A stretch of DNA of 64,000 nt from Arcicella sp038230735 (lineage in GTDB: Bacteria > Bacteroidota > Bacteroidia > Cytophagales > Spirosomataceae): the NCBI GenBank assembly GCA_038230735.1, contig JBBRMR010000008.1:1-64000 (forward strand). The letters run 5' to 3'. Shown here one piece after another: positions 8,694 through 16,846 of the stretch. The notes beneath the pieces were generated by a model. That model did no database searches. It was not told the DNA's origin and saw nothing but the letters and a program-made list of their open reading frames with translations. The position numbers and the translations under genes are program-made. Each line of letters opens with the position of its first letter. Position 1 is the first letter of the stretch.

Positions 8694-9641
8694 TTGAACA
8701 CTCCTCAAATATCCATAGTTGCCCCCTTGTACAACGAAAGCGAAACCTTTCCGCACTTAATCAAACGATTGAATGAGGTCATGGATTCATCGGATTTAGG
8801 GATTGAAATTGTTTTAATTGACGATGGAAGTCGTGATAATACCGCCGAATTAATGCAGGTTTTGGCACTTTCGGATGAGCGTTATCACTGCATATTTTTG
8901 GCTCGCAATCATGGGCATCAACTCGCTCTTACGGCTGGTTTGGCTTATGCAAGAGGCACAGAAGGCGTAATGGTCATTGATGGTGATTTGCAAGACCCAC
9001 CTGAGCTTTTGACGGAGTTTTATCCGTATTTAAAACAAGGAAATGACGTAGTATATGCAGTGAGGAAAAAGCGAAAAGAAGGCATTTTTAAGCGTTCCGC
9101 CTACTTTTTGTTTTATAGAATCTTGAAAAGCATTTCCTATATTGACATTCCACTCGATAGTGGTGATTTTGCCTTGATTAGTAGGAGAGTCGTTGATATT
9201 ATGAACAAAATGCCCGAAGAAAGTCGATACCTGCGAGGGATGCGGACATGGGTAGGTTTCAAACAAATTGGTGTTGAATATGAACGCTCAGAACGTCAAG
9301 CTGGGGAGTCGAAATATTCGTTTTCGATGTTGTTCAAACTGGCGTATAATGGAATATTCAATTTCAGCGAATTTCCGATTAAATTTGTCTCTCGTTTGGG
9401 TGCATTGACGGTTATGGTCGCACTGATTTATTTTGTCAGTGTAGTCATCAAAAAATTCTTTTATCAAGAAGTTATTGAAGGTTTTACGTCGTTATTATTC
9501 ATGATTATTTTGTTTAGCGGCGTACAATTAATTGCCCTCGGTGTGATAGGAGAGTACGTTTTAAGGGTATTTTTTCAGTCGAAGAATAGACCGCTTTTTA
9601 TTGTGAAAGAGACTATTAAGGATAAAGAGTATTCAGCGTAA
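8694..9641 (+). CDS. GT2 polyprenyl-phosphate glycosyltransferase, second copy
   Basis: The 315-residue protein has SIVAPLYNESE (about 7-17), IDDGSRDNT, ARNHGHQLALTAGL, and IDGDLQDPPELL with the metal-binding acidic residues, then RQAGESKYSFSM and two C-terminal helices. It starts at a TTG (8694): no ATG lies close enough upstream in frame, and the domain begins four residues later. The family transfers a sugar from a nucleotide donor to polyprenyl phosphate. It is related to the 5855-6802 product, but the central loop differs enough that the sugar may differ. It closes the glycan cluster; the aspartate kinase gene follows 22 bases later. Confidence 0.9.
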   Translation: MNTPQISIVAPLYNESETFPHLIKRLNEVMDSSDLGIEIVLIDDGSRDNTAELMQVLALSDERYHCIFLARNHGHQLALTAGLAYARGTEGVMVIDGDLQDPPELLTEFYPYLKQGNDVVYAVRKKRKEGIFKRSAYFLFYRILKSISYIDIPLDSGDFALISRRVVDIMNKMPEESRYLRGMRTWVGFKQIGVEYERSERQAGESKYSFSMLFKLAYNGIFNFSEFPIKFVSRLGALTVMVALIYFVSVVIKKFFYQEVIEGFTSLLFMIILFSGVQLIALGVIGEYVLRVFFQSKNRPLFIVKETIKDKEYSA

Positions 9642-9663
9642 AAGATTAACAATTACAATAAAT

Positions 9664-11025
9664 ATGCAAGTTTGGAAATTTGGGGGTACTTCCGTGGGGA
9701 AGCCCGAGCGAATGCACTCAATCAAAAATTTGATTACCGAAGACGGAAATCGTAAAATAGTGGTTTTGTCTGCCCTTTCGGGTACGACCAACGGACTTAT
9801 CTCCATCGGAGAATCCTTGAAAGCAAATAATGATGACGAGGCAATTGACAAAATAAATGCCCTCTACGCTCATTATGAGGAATTTATCAAGGAATTATAT
9901 TCAACGCCCGCAGGACTCGCCGAAGGAAAAGCTATCATCGAAAAGGAGTTTTCTTTTATTCGCTCTTTGGTCAATATTAAGCCTTTTTCGGTAAAGCAGG
10001 AAAAGGAAATCGTGGCGGAAGGCGAGTTGCTTTCTACGCAAATGTTTGAGGCTTATTGCCGTGAAGAAGGTGTGAAATCGGCTCTGTTGCCAGCCTTAGA
10101 TTTTATGTTAATTGATGCTGATAACGAACCAGTATTGAAATTTACGGAAGAAAAATTAGGAGCAATTTTGTCGCAACTATCTGATAAACAATTATTTATT
10201 ACCCAAGGATTCATTTGTAGAAATCCTCGTGGCGAAGTAGATAATTTGAAACGAGGTGGTTCAGATTATACAGCATCGTTGATTGGTGGAGCAATTGTAG
10301 CGGAAGAAGTTCAGATTTGGACGGACATTGACGGAATGCACAACAACGACCCACGCATCGTGAAAAAGACCTTTCCAATTCGTGAATTATCGTTTGAAGA
10401 AGCGGCTGAATTGGCGTATTTTGGAGCAAAGATTTTGCATCCCAGCACCATTACACCCGCTAAGATGAAAGGCGTTCCCGTGCGTTTGAAAAACACCATG
10501 GAACCTTCGGCTTACGGAACCTTGATTTCAACGAAAACCATTACCGACCGTGAAATTAAGGCAATTGCTGCCAAAGATAATCTAACGGCAATTTACATAC
10601 ATTCGACTCGTATGTTAAATGCCTACGGATTTTTGCGGAAAGTTTTTGAGGTTTTCGAGAAATACAAAACGCCCGTTGATATGATTACAACTTCGGAAGT
10701 TTCGGTTTCTATCACCATTGATAATGATGAACATTTAGACGCAATCATGTCAGAATTACGCCAATTCGCTGATTTAGAGGAAGTTGATAAAAACCAAACC
10801 ATTGTTTGTATAGTCGGGAACTTCTCGGCAGACAAAGAAGGCATTGCGATAAAAGTATTGGAAGCCATGAAAAATATCCCCATCCGAATGATTTGTTACG
10901 GAGCATCGGAACATAATATTTCCCTATTAATTCACGGAAAATACAAAAATGAAGCCCTAAATGCCTTAAACGAAAGATGTTTTTTGTATGAAGATACGAT
11001 GAAAGAGATTTTCTCGGCACCGTGA
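9664..11025 (+). CDS. lysC: Aspartate kinase (monofunctional)
   Basis: The 453-residue enzyme phosphorylates aspartate, the first step towards lysine, threonine and methionine. It has the N-terminal KFGGTSVGKPERM motif (about 5-17) that binds ATP, FITQGFICRN and KRGGSDYTASLIGG in the kinase domain, WTDIDGMHNNDPRIV for the substrate pocket, and C-terminal ACT repeats (about 305-450) that usually bind an inhibiting amino acid. There is no fused homoserine dehydrogenase domain. It is followed by a strong terminator and stands apart from other amino-acid genes. Confidence 0.95.
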   Translation: MQVWKFGGTSVGKPERMHSIKNLITEDGNRKIVVLSALSGTTNGLISIGESLKANNDDEAIDKINALYAHYEEFIKELYSTPAGLAEGKAIIEKEFSFIRSLVNIKPFSVKQEKEIVAEGELLSTQMFEAYCREEGVKSALLPALDFMLIDADNEPVLKFTEEKLGAILSQLSDKQLFITQGFICRNPRGEVDNLKRGGSDYTASLIGGAIVAEEVQIWTDIDGMHNNDPRIVKKTFPIRELSFEEAAELAYFGAKILHPSTITPAKMKGVPVRLKNTMEPSAYGTLISTKTITDREIKAIAAKDNLTAIYIHSTRMLNAYGFLRKVFEVFEKYKTPVDMITTSEVSVSITIDNDEHLDAIMSELRQFADLEEVDKNQTIVCIVGNFSADKEGIAIKVLEAMKNIPIRMICYGASEHNISLLIHGKYKNEALNALNERCFLYEDTMKEIFSAP

Positions 11026-11044
11026 CGATTTACAGCATTGCCCC

Positions 11045-11086
11045 AATAGCCGTGTTGTGATATGATTTACAACACGGCTATTTTGT
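11045..11086 (+). terminator. Intrinsic terminator after aspartate kinase
   Basis: AATAGCCGTGTTGT (11045-11058) pairs with ACAACACGGCTATT (11069-11082) across a ten-base loop, followed by a T-rich stretch. Confidence 0.85.
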
Positions 11087-11087
11087 T

Positions 11088-11095
11088 TATCTTTG
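11088..11095 (+). promoter_or_regulatory. Bacteroidota -7 box TATCTTTG before the DUF262 gene
   Basis: TATCTTTG fits the TAnnTTTG consensus and lies 40 bases before the start at 11136, directly behind the preceding terminator. The -33 region is poor, since the terminator stem occupies it. Confidence 0.45.
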
Positions 11096-11135
11096 TGTGG
11101 ATAAATTTTAAAATTAATAATCTGAATTAACAAAA

Positions 11136-12818
11136 ATGGCAGATTTTACAACATTTGTTAGCATAATTGGTAACGGCAAGTCGTATGTGGTTCCGCCTTA
11201 TCAACGTGATTATGCATGGACCGAAGAAGAATGGGATGATTTGTGGGCTGATGTACAGAATTTGCATGAAGACGGGAAACACTATATGGGCTATATTGTT
11301 TTACAGGCAACCAATACTAAGCAATTTATGATTATTGATGGACAACAACGTATTGCAACACTGTCAATTATTTATTTAGCGGGTATTAAACTTTTGGAAG
11401 AGTGGATACAACAAGGTGTTGAAACAAATGATAACAGTAAAAGAAAGGAGAAGTTAACTGAACGTTTTATTAGTAATACTCCATCAGGTTCTTTATTACC
11501 ATCAAGCAAGTTGACATTAAATAAAAATAACAATGATTTTTATCAGAGTTATAGCTTGAGACTTCGGACTCCAACAAATCCAAGAAGTTTAAAGCCTTCA
11601 GAAAAAAAACTCAATCACGCATTGCAATTCTTTTATACACAGATTAGATCTAAGTTCAGCATAGAGAAATCAGGAGAAAAATTAGCGGTTTTTTTGGAAG
11701 AAGAATTAGCAGAGAAGTTGACATTTACGGTAATTGAGGTCACTGATGACTTAAATGCCTATAAAGTTTTTGAAACACTTAATGCCAGAGGTGTAAAATT
11801 ATCAACAGCCGATTTATTAAAAAACTTTCTATTTTCAACGGCGGATTCAGATGATTCTGCAACAATCGTAGAGGCAGAAAGACAGTGGCAAGACATTAAT
11901 GACCAATTATCAGAAAATGATTTAACATCTTTTCTAAGACACTATTGGAACTCCCGAAATGACCTTGAGAGAAAGCAAACACTATTCAAAGCCATCAAAA
12001 ATAAAATTAAAAAGGCAAACGATGTATTAAATTTGCTGACAGAATTACAAGATTTAGCTCCTGTCTATACCGCATTGTCCGATGCAGGAGATAGCTTATG
12101 GGACGATTTTCAGAACGCAAGAGAAAGTATTAATACCTTAAAATTATTAAGAGTTACACAATGCTATCCACTGATGCTTTGTGCTTATAAAAACTTCTCT
12201 CCCTCGGAATTTGTAAAATTATTGAAAGGAATTGTTACACTTTCATTTAGGTATTTAACAATTAGTGGATTGAACCCAAATGAACTTGAAGGGAAGTATA
12301 ATAAAGCAAGCATGGGGGTTTTTAATAAGAGTTTAGTAAATGCGACACAAGTTTTTAATGAGCTTAAATCTGTGTATGTCTCTGATGAGAATTTTAAGTC
12401 AAATTTTAGTACAAAAAATTTGGATACTAATTCGTCCCGAAATAAAAAATTGATTCGCTATATTCTGTTTAGTTTAGAAAATCAAATTGCTGAAAAAGAA
12501 TATCAATTTGAAGATGCCTCTGCGACAATTGAACATATTTACCCCGAAAATCCAAGTGAATCTTGGGACGAAAACTTCAAAATATCCGACAAAGAGCAAT
12601 ACCTATATGCGTTAGGTAATTACTCACTTTTGGAAGATAAAATAAATAAAAATATTGGAAATCAATCATTTGAAAGTAAGAAAAAATCTTACGAGAAGAG
12701 TCAATATATGCTGTCCAATAGCAAAATAAATTATGACGATTGGACTCCATTAACCATAAAAATTAGACAAACTGATATGGCCAAAGTGGCAAGTGCGGTA
12801 TGGAAAATTAATTTTTAG
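11136..12818 (+). CDS. DUF262/DUF1524 protein (GmrSD-like putative defence nuclease)
   Basis: The 560-residue protein begins with a DUF262 domain: PPYQRDYAW (20-28) and IIDGQQRIATL (66-76), the ParB-like NTP-binding motif of GmrS-type proteins. Residues about 200-240 carry VFETLNARGVKLSTADLLKN. The C-terminus is a DUF1524 HNH-type nuclease with IEHIYPENP (465-473) and LGNYSLLEDKINKNIGNQSF. Proteins with both halves (GmrSD, BrxU, SspE) restrict modified phage DNA. It lies between a terminator and serS with only 13 bases to serS, and appears more AT-rich than its neighbours. No modification gene accompanies it. The class is clear; the actual target is unknown. Confidence 0.9.
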   Translation: MADFTTFVSIIGNGKSYVVPPYQRDYAWTEEEWDDLWADVQNLHEDGKHYMGYIVLQATNTKQFMIIDGQQRIATLSIIYLAGIKLLEEWIQQGVETNDNSKRKEKLTERFISNTPSGSLLPSSKLTLNKNNNDFYQSYSLRLRTPTNPRSLKPSEKKLNHALQFFYTQIRSKFSIEKSGEKLAVFLEEELAEKLTFTVIEVTDDLNAYKVFETLNARGVKLSTADLLKNFLFSTADSDDSATIVEAERQWQDINDQLSENDLTSFLRHYWNSRNDLERKQTLFKAIKNKIKKANDVLNLLTELQDLAPVYTALSDAGDSLWDDFQNARESINTLKLLRVTQCYPLMLCAYKNFSPSEFVKLLKGIVTLSFRYLTISGLNPNELEGKYNKASMGVFNKSLVNATQVFNELKSVYVSDENFKSNFSTKNLDTNSSRNKKLIRYILFSLENQIAEKEYQFEDASATIEHIYPENPSESWDENFKISDKEQYLYALGNYSLLEDKINKNIGNQSFESKKKSYEKSQYMLSNSKINYDDWTPLTIKIRQTDMAKVASAVWKINF

Positions 12819-12831
12819 CATTAAAATAATC

Positions 12832-14103
12832 ATGTTACAAATACAACAAATCAAAGAAAATAAAGCCGCAACCATTGCGGGCTTAAACAAAAGATATTTC
12901 AAAGGTGGAGAAGAAGCCGTGGAACAAATACTGGCTTTGGATGAAAAACGCCGTGAGACCCAAGTAGAATTGGATGGAACACTCGCCAAATCAAATGCCC
13001 TTGCCAAAGAAATTGGTGGCTTGATGAAATTGGGTAAAAAAGAAGAAGCCGAAGTTGCCAAAGCTGAAACGGGGAATTTGAAAGTACGTTCAAAGGAATT
13101 GGAAGAGTCTTTAAAAGTTTTAGAATCAGAGCTTTATGAAGCATTGGTAACTTTACCTAACCTCCCTCACGCCAGCGTTCCCGCAGGAAAAACACCCGAA
13201 GAAAACGAAATTATTTTGGAAAATGGCACAATTCCAACTTTGCCAGAAGGTTCAGTGCCGCATTGGGATTTAATTAAGAAATATGATATTATAGATTTTG
13301 AATTAGGTAATAAAATTGCTGGGGCGGGGTTTCCCGTTTACAAAGGAAAAGGGGCAAGGATTCAACGAGCTTTGATAAATTTCTTCTTGGACGAAGCCAT
13401 CGCTGCGGGTTATAAAGAAATCCAACCACCCATTTTGATTAATAAAGAATCAGGTTTTGGCACTGGGCAATTACCCGATAAAGACGGACAAATGTATCAC
13501 GCCACTGAAGACGATTTATTCTTAATCCCAACTGCCGAAGTACCGATTACAAATATGTACCGTGATGTGATTTTGCAGGAAACTGATTTGCCCATAAAAA
13601 ATGCGGGTCATACGCCTTGTTTCCGTAGAGAGGCGGGTTCTTGGGGGGCTCACGTGCGTGGTTTAAATCGTTTGCATCAGTTTGATAAAATTGAGATTGT
13701 CCGCATCGAAAAACCCGAAAATTCTTATGCCGCTTTGGAAGAAATGTCTCTGCACGTACAAAGTTTACTCCAAAAATTAGAATTGCCCTACCGTGTGTTG
13801 CGGCTGTGCGGAGGTGATATGGGCTTCACCTCTGCCCTCACGTATGACATGGAAGTATGGTCGGCAGCACAGGGGCGTTGGTTGGAAGTAAGTTCAGTTT
13901 CTAATTTTGAAACTTATCAAGCCAATCGTCTGAAACTCAGAATGAAAACCGAAGGGAAATCTCAATTATTGCATACTTTGAATGGTTCGGCTTTGGCTTT
14001 ACCCCGTATTTTAGCTTCAATCTTAGAGAATAATCAAACGGCGGAGGGGATTAAAATTCCGAAAGTGTTGGTGTCTTATTGTGGATTTGAGATGATTGGG
14101 TGA
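12832..14103 (+). CDS. serS: Seryl-tRNA synthetase
   Basis: The 423-residue class II synthetase charges tRNA-Ser. An N-terminal coiled-coil arm (about 28-100) precedes the catalytic core, with IPTAEVPITNMY, motif 2 TPCFRREAGSWGAHVRGLNR and motif 3 LNGSALALPRILASILEN. The frame is open 13 codons further up, into the DUF262 gene, but MLQIQQIKENKAATIAGLNK at 12832 matches the family's usual start. It has no obvious promoter of its own, so it may be read together with the upstream DUF262 gene. Confidence 0.95.
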   Translation: MLQIQQIKENKAATIAGLNKRYFKGGEEAVEQILALDEKRRETQVELDGTLAKSNALAKEIGGLMKLGKKEEAEVAKAETGNLKVRSKELEESLKVLESELYEALVTLPNLPHASVPAGKTPEENEIILENGTIPTLPEGSVPHWDLIKKYDIIDFELGNKIAGAGFPVYKGKGARIQRALINFFLDEAIAAGYKEIQPPILINKESGFGTGQLPDKDGQMYHATEDDLFLIPTAEVPITNMYRDVILQETDLPIKNAGHTPCFRREAGSWGAHVRGLNRLHQFDKIEIVRIEKPENSYAALEEMSLHVQSLLQKLELPYRVLRLCGGDMGFTSALTYDMEVWSAAQGRWLEVSSVSNFETYQANRLKLRMKTEGKSQLLHTLNGSALALPRILASILENNQTAEGIKIPKVLVSYCGFEMIG

Positions 14104-14142
14104 GGTTTTGTGCCCAATTTTATTGAATATTACTCATAGCTA

Positions 14143-14460
14143 ATGCGTTTTTTTATCATACATTTCCCTTCAATGCGAGCCAACGGAATGGCTTTATTTC
14201 CGTTCCTTTTGGTTAAATATAAATCGCCTTCAAAGGTGCTGATAAACCATGAACGGATTCATTTCAAACAACAAATTGAACTACTTATTTTACCGTTTTT
14301 TATTTGGTATATCCTTGAATATCTGATACATAGATTACGGGGACAAACGCCAAATCAAGCCTATCGAAATATTAGTTTTGAAAAAGAAGCCTACCAAAAT
14401 GATGATGATTTACAGTATTTGAAGAAAAGAAAACTGTGGGCGTTTTGGAAATATTTTTAA
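14143..14460 (+). CDS. Small protein with HExxH motif (putative zinc-binding membrane protein)
   Basis: The 105-residue protein carries INHERIHFKQQ, where HERIH (36-40) fits HExxH, followed by a hydrophobic segment (about 46-60) and SFEKEAY (79-84), whose glutamates could be the third metal ligand. This resembles the minimal core of M48/M56-type gluzincins. I know no named function for such Bacteroidota mini-proteins. At only 105 residues it lacks the other helices of those families, so it may be a remnant or a compact metal-binding protein. Confidence 0.65.
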   Translation: MRFFIIHFPSMRANGMALFPFLLVKYKSPSKVLINHERIHFKQQIELLILPFFIWYILEYLIHRLRGQTPNQAYRNISFEKEAYQNDDDLQYLKKRKLWAFWKYF

Positions 14461-14461
14461 G

Positions 14462-14523
14462 AGAGTTTATGAGTTTAAAGTTTATGAGTCCTTGAACTCA
14501 TGAACTTTAAACTCATAAACTCT
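14462..14523. repeat. Palindromic repeat, family B, between convergent genes
   Basis: A long near-perfect palindrome: GAGTTTATGAGTTTAAAGTT on the left, TGAACTTTAAACTCATAAAC on the right, loop around TCCTTG. It is related to the element at 4349-4457. It lies between the HExxH gene and the convergent PorP/SprF gene, where it can act as a two-way terminator. Confidence 0.8.
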
Positions 14524-14526
14524 TAA

Positions 14527-15564
14527 TCACCAATTATTCTGTGGACAAACAATTCGATGGCGATTATTCAACATAATGCCTAATACTATTTCATGCGAAC
14601 CCTTAGAGCGTTCATTAAGACTTGAAAGTGTATAATCATAAGAGTACCCAAGATTAATAAATGAACTAATATTTACGCCAACTAAACCCACCGCAGCGTC
14701 TTTATGACGATACGAAAGCCCAAACCAAAAGCGGTCTTTATGGATTGCCTTCACGTTTACATCATAACTCATTGGGGCTTGACTGACTCTTTTGATGAGC
14801 ATTGAGGGAATAATTGCCCATTCTTCGTTGGGTTCAAATCTTACCCCTGCCGTCAGAAAATAATGTGGATATGAAGTACCGAGCCAAGAATAGGTGCTAA
14901 CGGCTTGGTCTTTGTTAGTGTAATTAAAATTATCAAAAAGTAATTGGTTGGCAGAAAGCCCTAAATAAAAATGCCTTGAATACAGCCATGCCCCTAAATT
15001 GATGTAAGGTTGAGTGGCGTTTAATTTAGTATTTGCCAAAACGGCTTGGTCGGGATTGTCTTTTACTTGAATACTGCCCAAATCTAAACTATACTGCGTA
15101 ATTCCTCCCGATGCCCCAACGGATAATTTCATAGTTCCCGAAATAGGAATATGATAGGCATAACTGGCGGTGATGCTGTTCTGTGAAGTTTGCCCGATAT
15201 GGTCGCTCACGATAGCAATACCTACGCCATGATGCCCAGGTACACGGGGAGCTCCTCTAAATTCCGTAGAAAGTGAAAGTGGACGACGAATGGTTTTGCT
15301 GATATTAGGCGTTGCTCCCGTGCTGGTACGGTCAGGCTTGCCAATGGGCATATTAGCAGATACATAATAGGTCACGGGAGCACCTGGAAAATCCGTCCAT
15401 TGATTTCGATAACCCGTTTTGACATCTATATAATCTTCAATCCCTGAAATAGCGGGATTTATCAAGTAGCTATTCATCATATACTGACTATACTGGGGCT
15501 TGCTTTGAGCAAATCCGAATAGACAAAATGATGTAAAAATTAACGTAAGTACAGTTTTTTGCAT
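14527..15564 (-). CDS. PorP/SprF family type IX secretion membrane protein
   Basis: The 345-residue protein has a signal peptide (about 1-19, ending GFAQ) followed by SQYMMNSYLINPAISGIEDY, the family's signature, then GYRNQW and alternating beta strands of an outer-membrane barrel. PorP/SprF proteins work with the type IX secretion and gliding apparatus, often anchoring a specific surface adhesin. Here it stands alone, without the usual adhesin or OmpA-family partner. Bacteroidota have several paralogues, so its specific role is open. Confidence 0.9.
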   Translation of the reverse strand: MQKTVLTLIFTSFCLFGFAQSKPQYSQYMMNSYLINPAISGIEDYIDVKTGYRNQWTDFPGAPVTYYVSANMPIGKPDRTSTGATPNISKTIRRPLSLSTEFRGAPRVPGHHGVGIAIVSDHIGQTSQNSITASYAYHIPISGTMKLSVGASGGITQYSLDLGSIQVKDNPDQAVLANTKLNATQPYINLGAWLYSRHFYLGLSANQLLFDNFNYTNKDQAVSTYSWLGTSYPHYFLTAGVRFEPNEEWAIIPSMLIKRVSQAPMSYDVNVKAIHKDRFWFGLSYRHKDAAVGLVGVNISSFINLGYSYDYTLSSLNERSKGSHEIVLGIMLNNRHRIVCPQNNW

Positions 15565-15633
15565 AGCCTTTTAACAGCTTTTCGTTGATGGGTAAATCTT
15601 TAACGAAAAAACAGACCATAAAGATAAGTAGAA

Positions 15634-15657
15634 ACCCATTTTTTTTCAAAAATGGGT
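15634..15657. other. Stem-loop in the divergent intergenic gap
   Basis: ACCCATTTTT and AAAAATGGGT form a 10-bp stem with a four-base loop. It lies 70 bases upstream of the PorP/SprF start in the 287-base divergent gap; it could be an operator or a transcript hairpin. Confidence 0.4.
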
Positions 15658-15758
15658 AATCATAATTGACCGTTGGCTTATTTATCGGTAAAATTAATGC
15701 GAAAGGTTCAATTTAAGGAGGTAATTTTACGTTGTTTATGAGGGACAAATTCAACGGA

Positions 15759-15797
15759 TTAACTCTTACAAAAGTTTAAAACCCTTGTAAGAGTTAA
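15759..15797. repeat. Inverted repeat upstream of the lipoprotein gene
   Basis: TTAACTCTTACAA (15759-15771) pairs with TTGTAAGAGTTAA (15785-15797), followed by a further partial copy, GACAAGAGTTAA. It lies 55 bases before the start at 15852 and may be an operator or a dispersed palindrome. Confidence 0.5.
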
Positions 15798-15851
15798 CTG
15801 ACAAGAGTTAATTGATGATAAAACAACCTCAAAACCCATAAATTCTTTCCC

Positions 15852-16748
15852 ATGAAAAAGTACTTTTTGCCCCTTATTTTTCTTTCATGTACGTCTTGCA
15901 TGGAAACGATTTCAACGTCCGATTCATTCAATGAGGCTCAGGATTTGGGTGTTATCGAAAATAAAACGATTAATGAAGCCTCTGGAATCGTGGCGAGTTA
16001 TCGAAACAAAGGCTTGTTATGGACTCATAATGATAGCGGTGATGCTAATCGTATTTACTCAATGGATGCCAATGGAAAAGGCACTCGTGAGTTTTATTTA
16101 GAAGGAGCAACTAATCGTGATTGGGAAGCAATCGGCATGGCTAATTTCCCCGAAGGCTCGTTTATTTATGTGGGAGAAGTTGGTGATAACAATGCCGCTT
16201 ACGCAGACTGTGCCATTTATCGTGTTCCCGAACCCGAAATTACTGCCAGTACACCCAAAACAAATACCTTGAAAAACGTTCAGAAAATTTCTTACAAATA
16301 TCCCGATGGTGCAAGGGATGCCGAGACGATTTTGATTGACCAAAGTACGAAAGATATTTTCATTATTAGTAAAAGAGAAAGCACGAAAAGGCTATATCGT
16401 TTGCCTTACCCGCAGTCATATACGCAAACTATAACGGCTGAATTTATCCAAGAATTAACGACTTTTTCAACGGGTTCTGGACAACAACTTTATCTAACAG
16501 ATGGAAATGTATCAGTGGATAATCAGGAGATTATCGTTAAAAGTTACTTCCAAATCTTCCATTGGCGAAGAGTTGCTAATGAAACTATTCCTAATGCCAT
16601 GAAACGAAATCCAACCATACTTCCCTACACTCTTGAACCCCAAGGCGAAGGTATCTGTTTCGCCCAAGACGGCTTTGGATATTATACCATTAGTGAAGAA
16701 AGTGGGAGTAAAACGCCCGTAAAATTGTATTTTTATAAGAGAAAATAG
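15852..16748 (+). CDS. Putative lipoprotein with beta-propeller-like repeats
   Basis: The 298-residue protein begins MKKYFLPLIFLSCTSC, a lipoprotein signal with the lipidated Cys at 13 or 16. The body has strand-rich segments, including SGIVASYRNKGLLWTHNDSG, NRDWEAIG, FIYVGEVGDN, DAETILID and EGICF, reminiscent of the propeller proteins often called SdiA-regulated or esterase-like phytase-type. The order WTHNDSG - DWEAI - GDN - DAE is shared by many Bacteroidota and actinobacterial hypothetical proteins. No catalytic role can be assigned. It is probably attached to the outer or inner membrane facing the periplasm. Confidence 0.7.
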   Translation: MKKYFLPLIFLSCTSCMETISTSDSFNEAQDLGVIENKTINEASGIVASYRNKGLLWTHNDSGDANRIYSMDANGKGTREFYLEGATNRDWEAIGMANFPEGSFIYVGEVGDNNAAYADCAIYRVPEPEITASTPKTNTLKNVQKISYKYPDGARDAETILIDQSTKDIFIISKRESTKRLYRLPYPQSYTQTITAEFIQELTTFSTGSGQQLYLTDGNVSVDNQEIIVKSYFQIFHWRRVANETIPNAMKRNPTILPYTLEPQGEGICFAQDGFGYYTISEESGSKTPVKLYFYKRK

Positions 16749-16771
16749 TTTTTAGTGTAGGCAGGAAAAAA

Positions 16772-16827
16772 GGAGGAAGGGAGACAGAGGGAATACATTA
16801 ATGTTTCTTTCCTATCCCCCTTCCTCC
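16772..16827. terminator. Possible two-way terminator hairpin
   Basis: GGAGGAAGGG (16772-16781) pairs with CCCTTCCTCC (16818-16827) between the convergent lipoprotein and ATP-grasp genes. The loop is long (36 bases), and T-rich runs lie just beyond both sides. Confidence 0.45.
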
Positions 16828-16846
16828 GTTCACTCTTTTTCTAATG

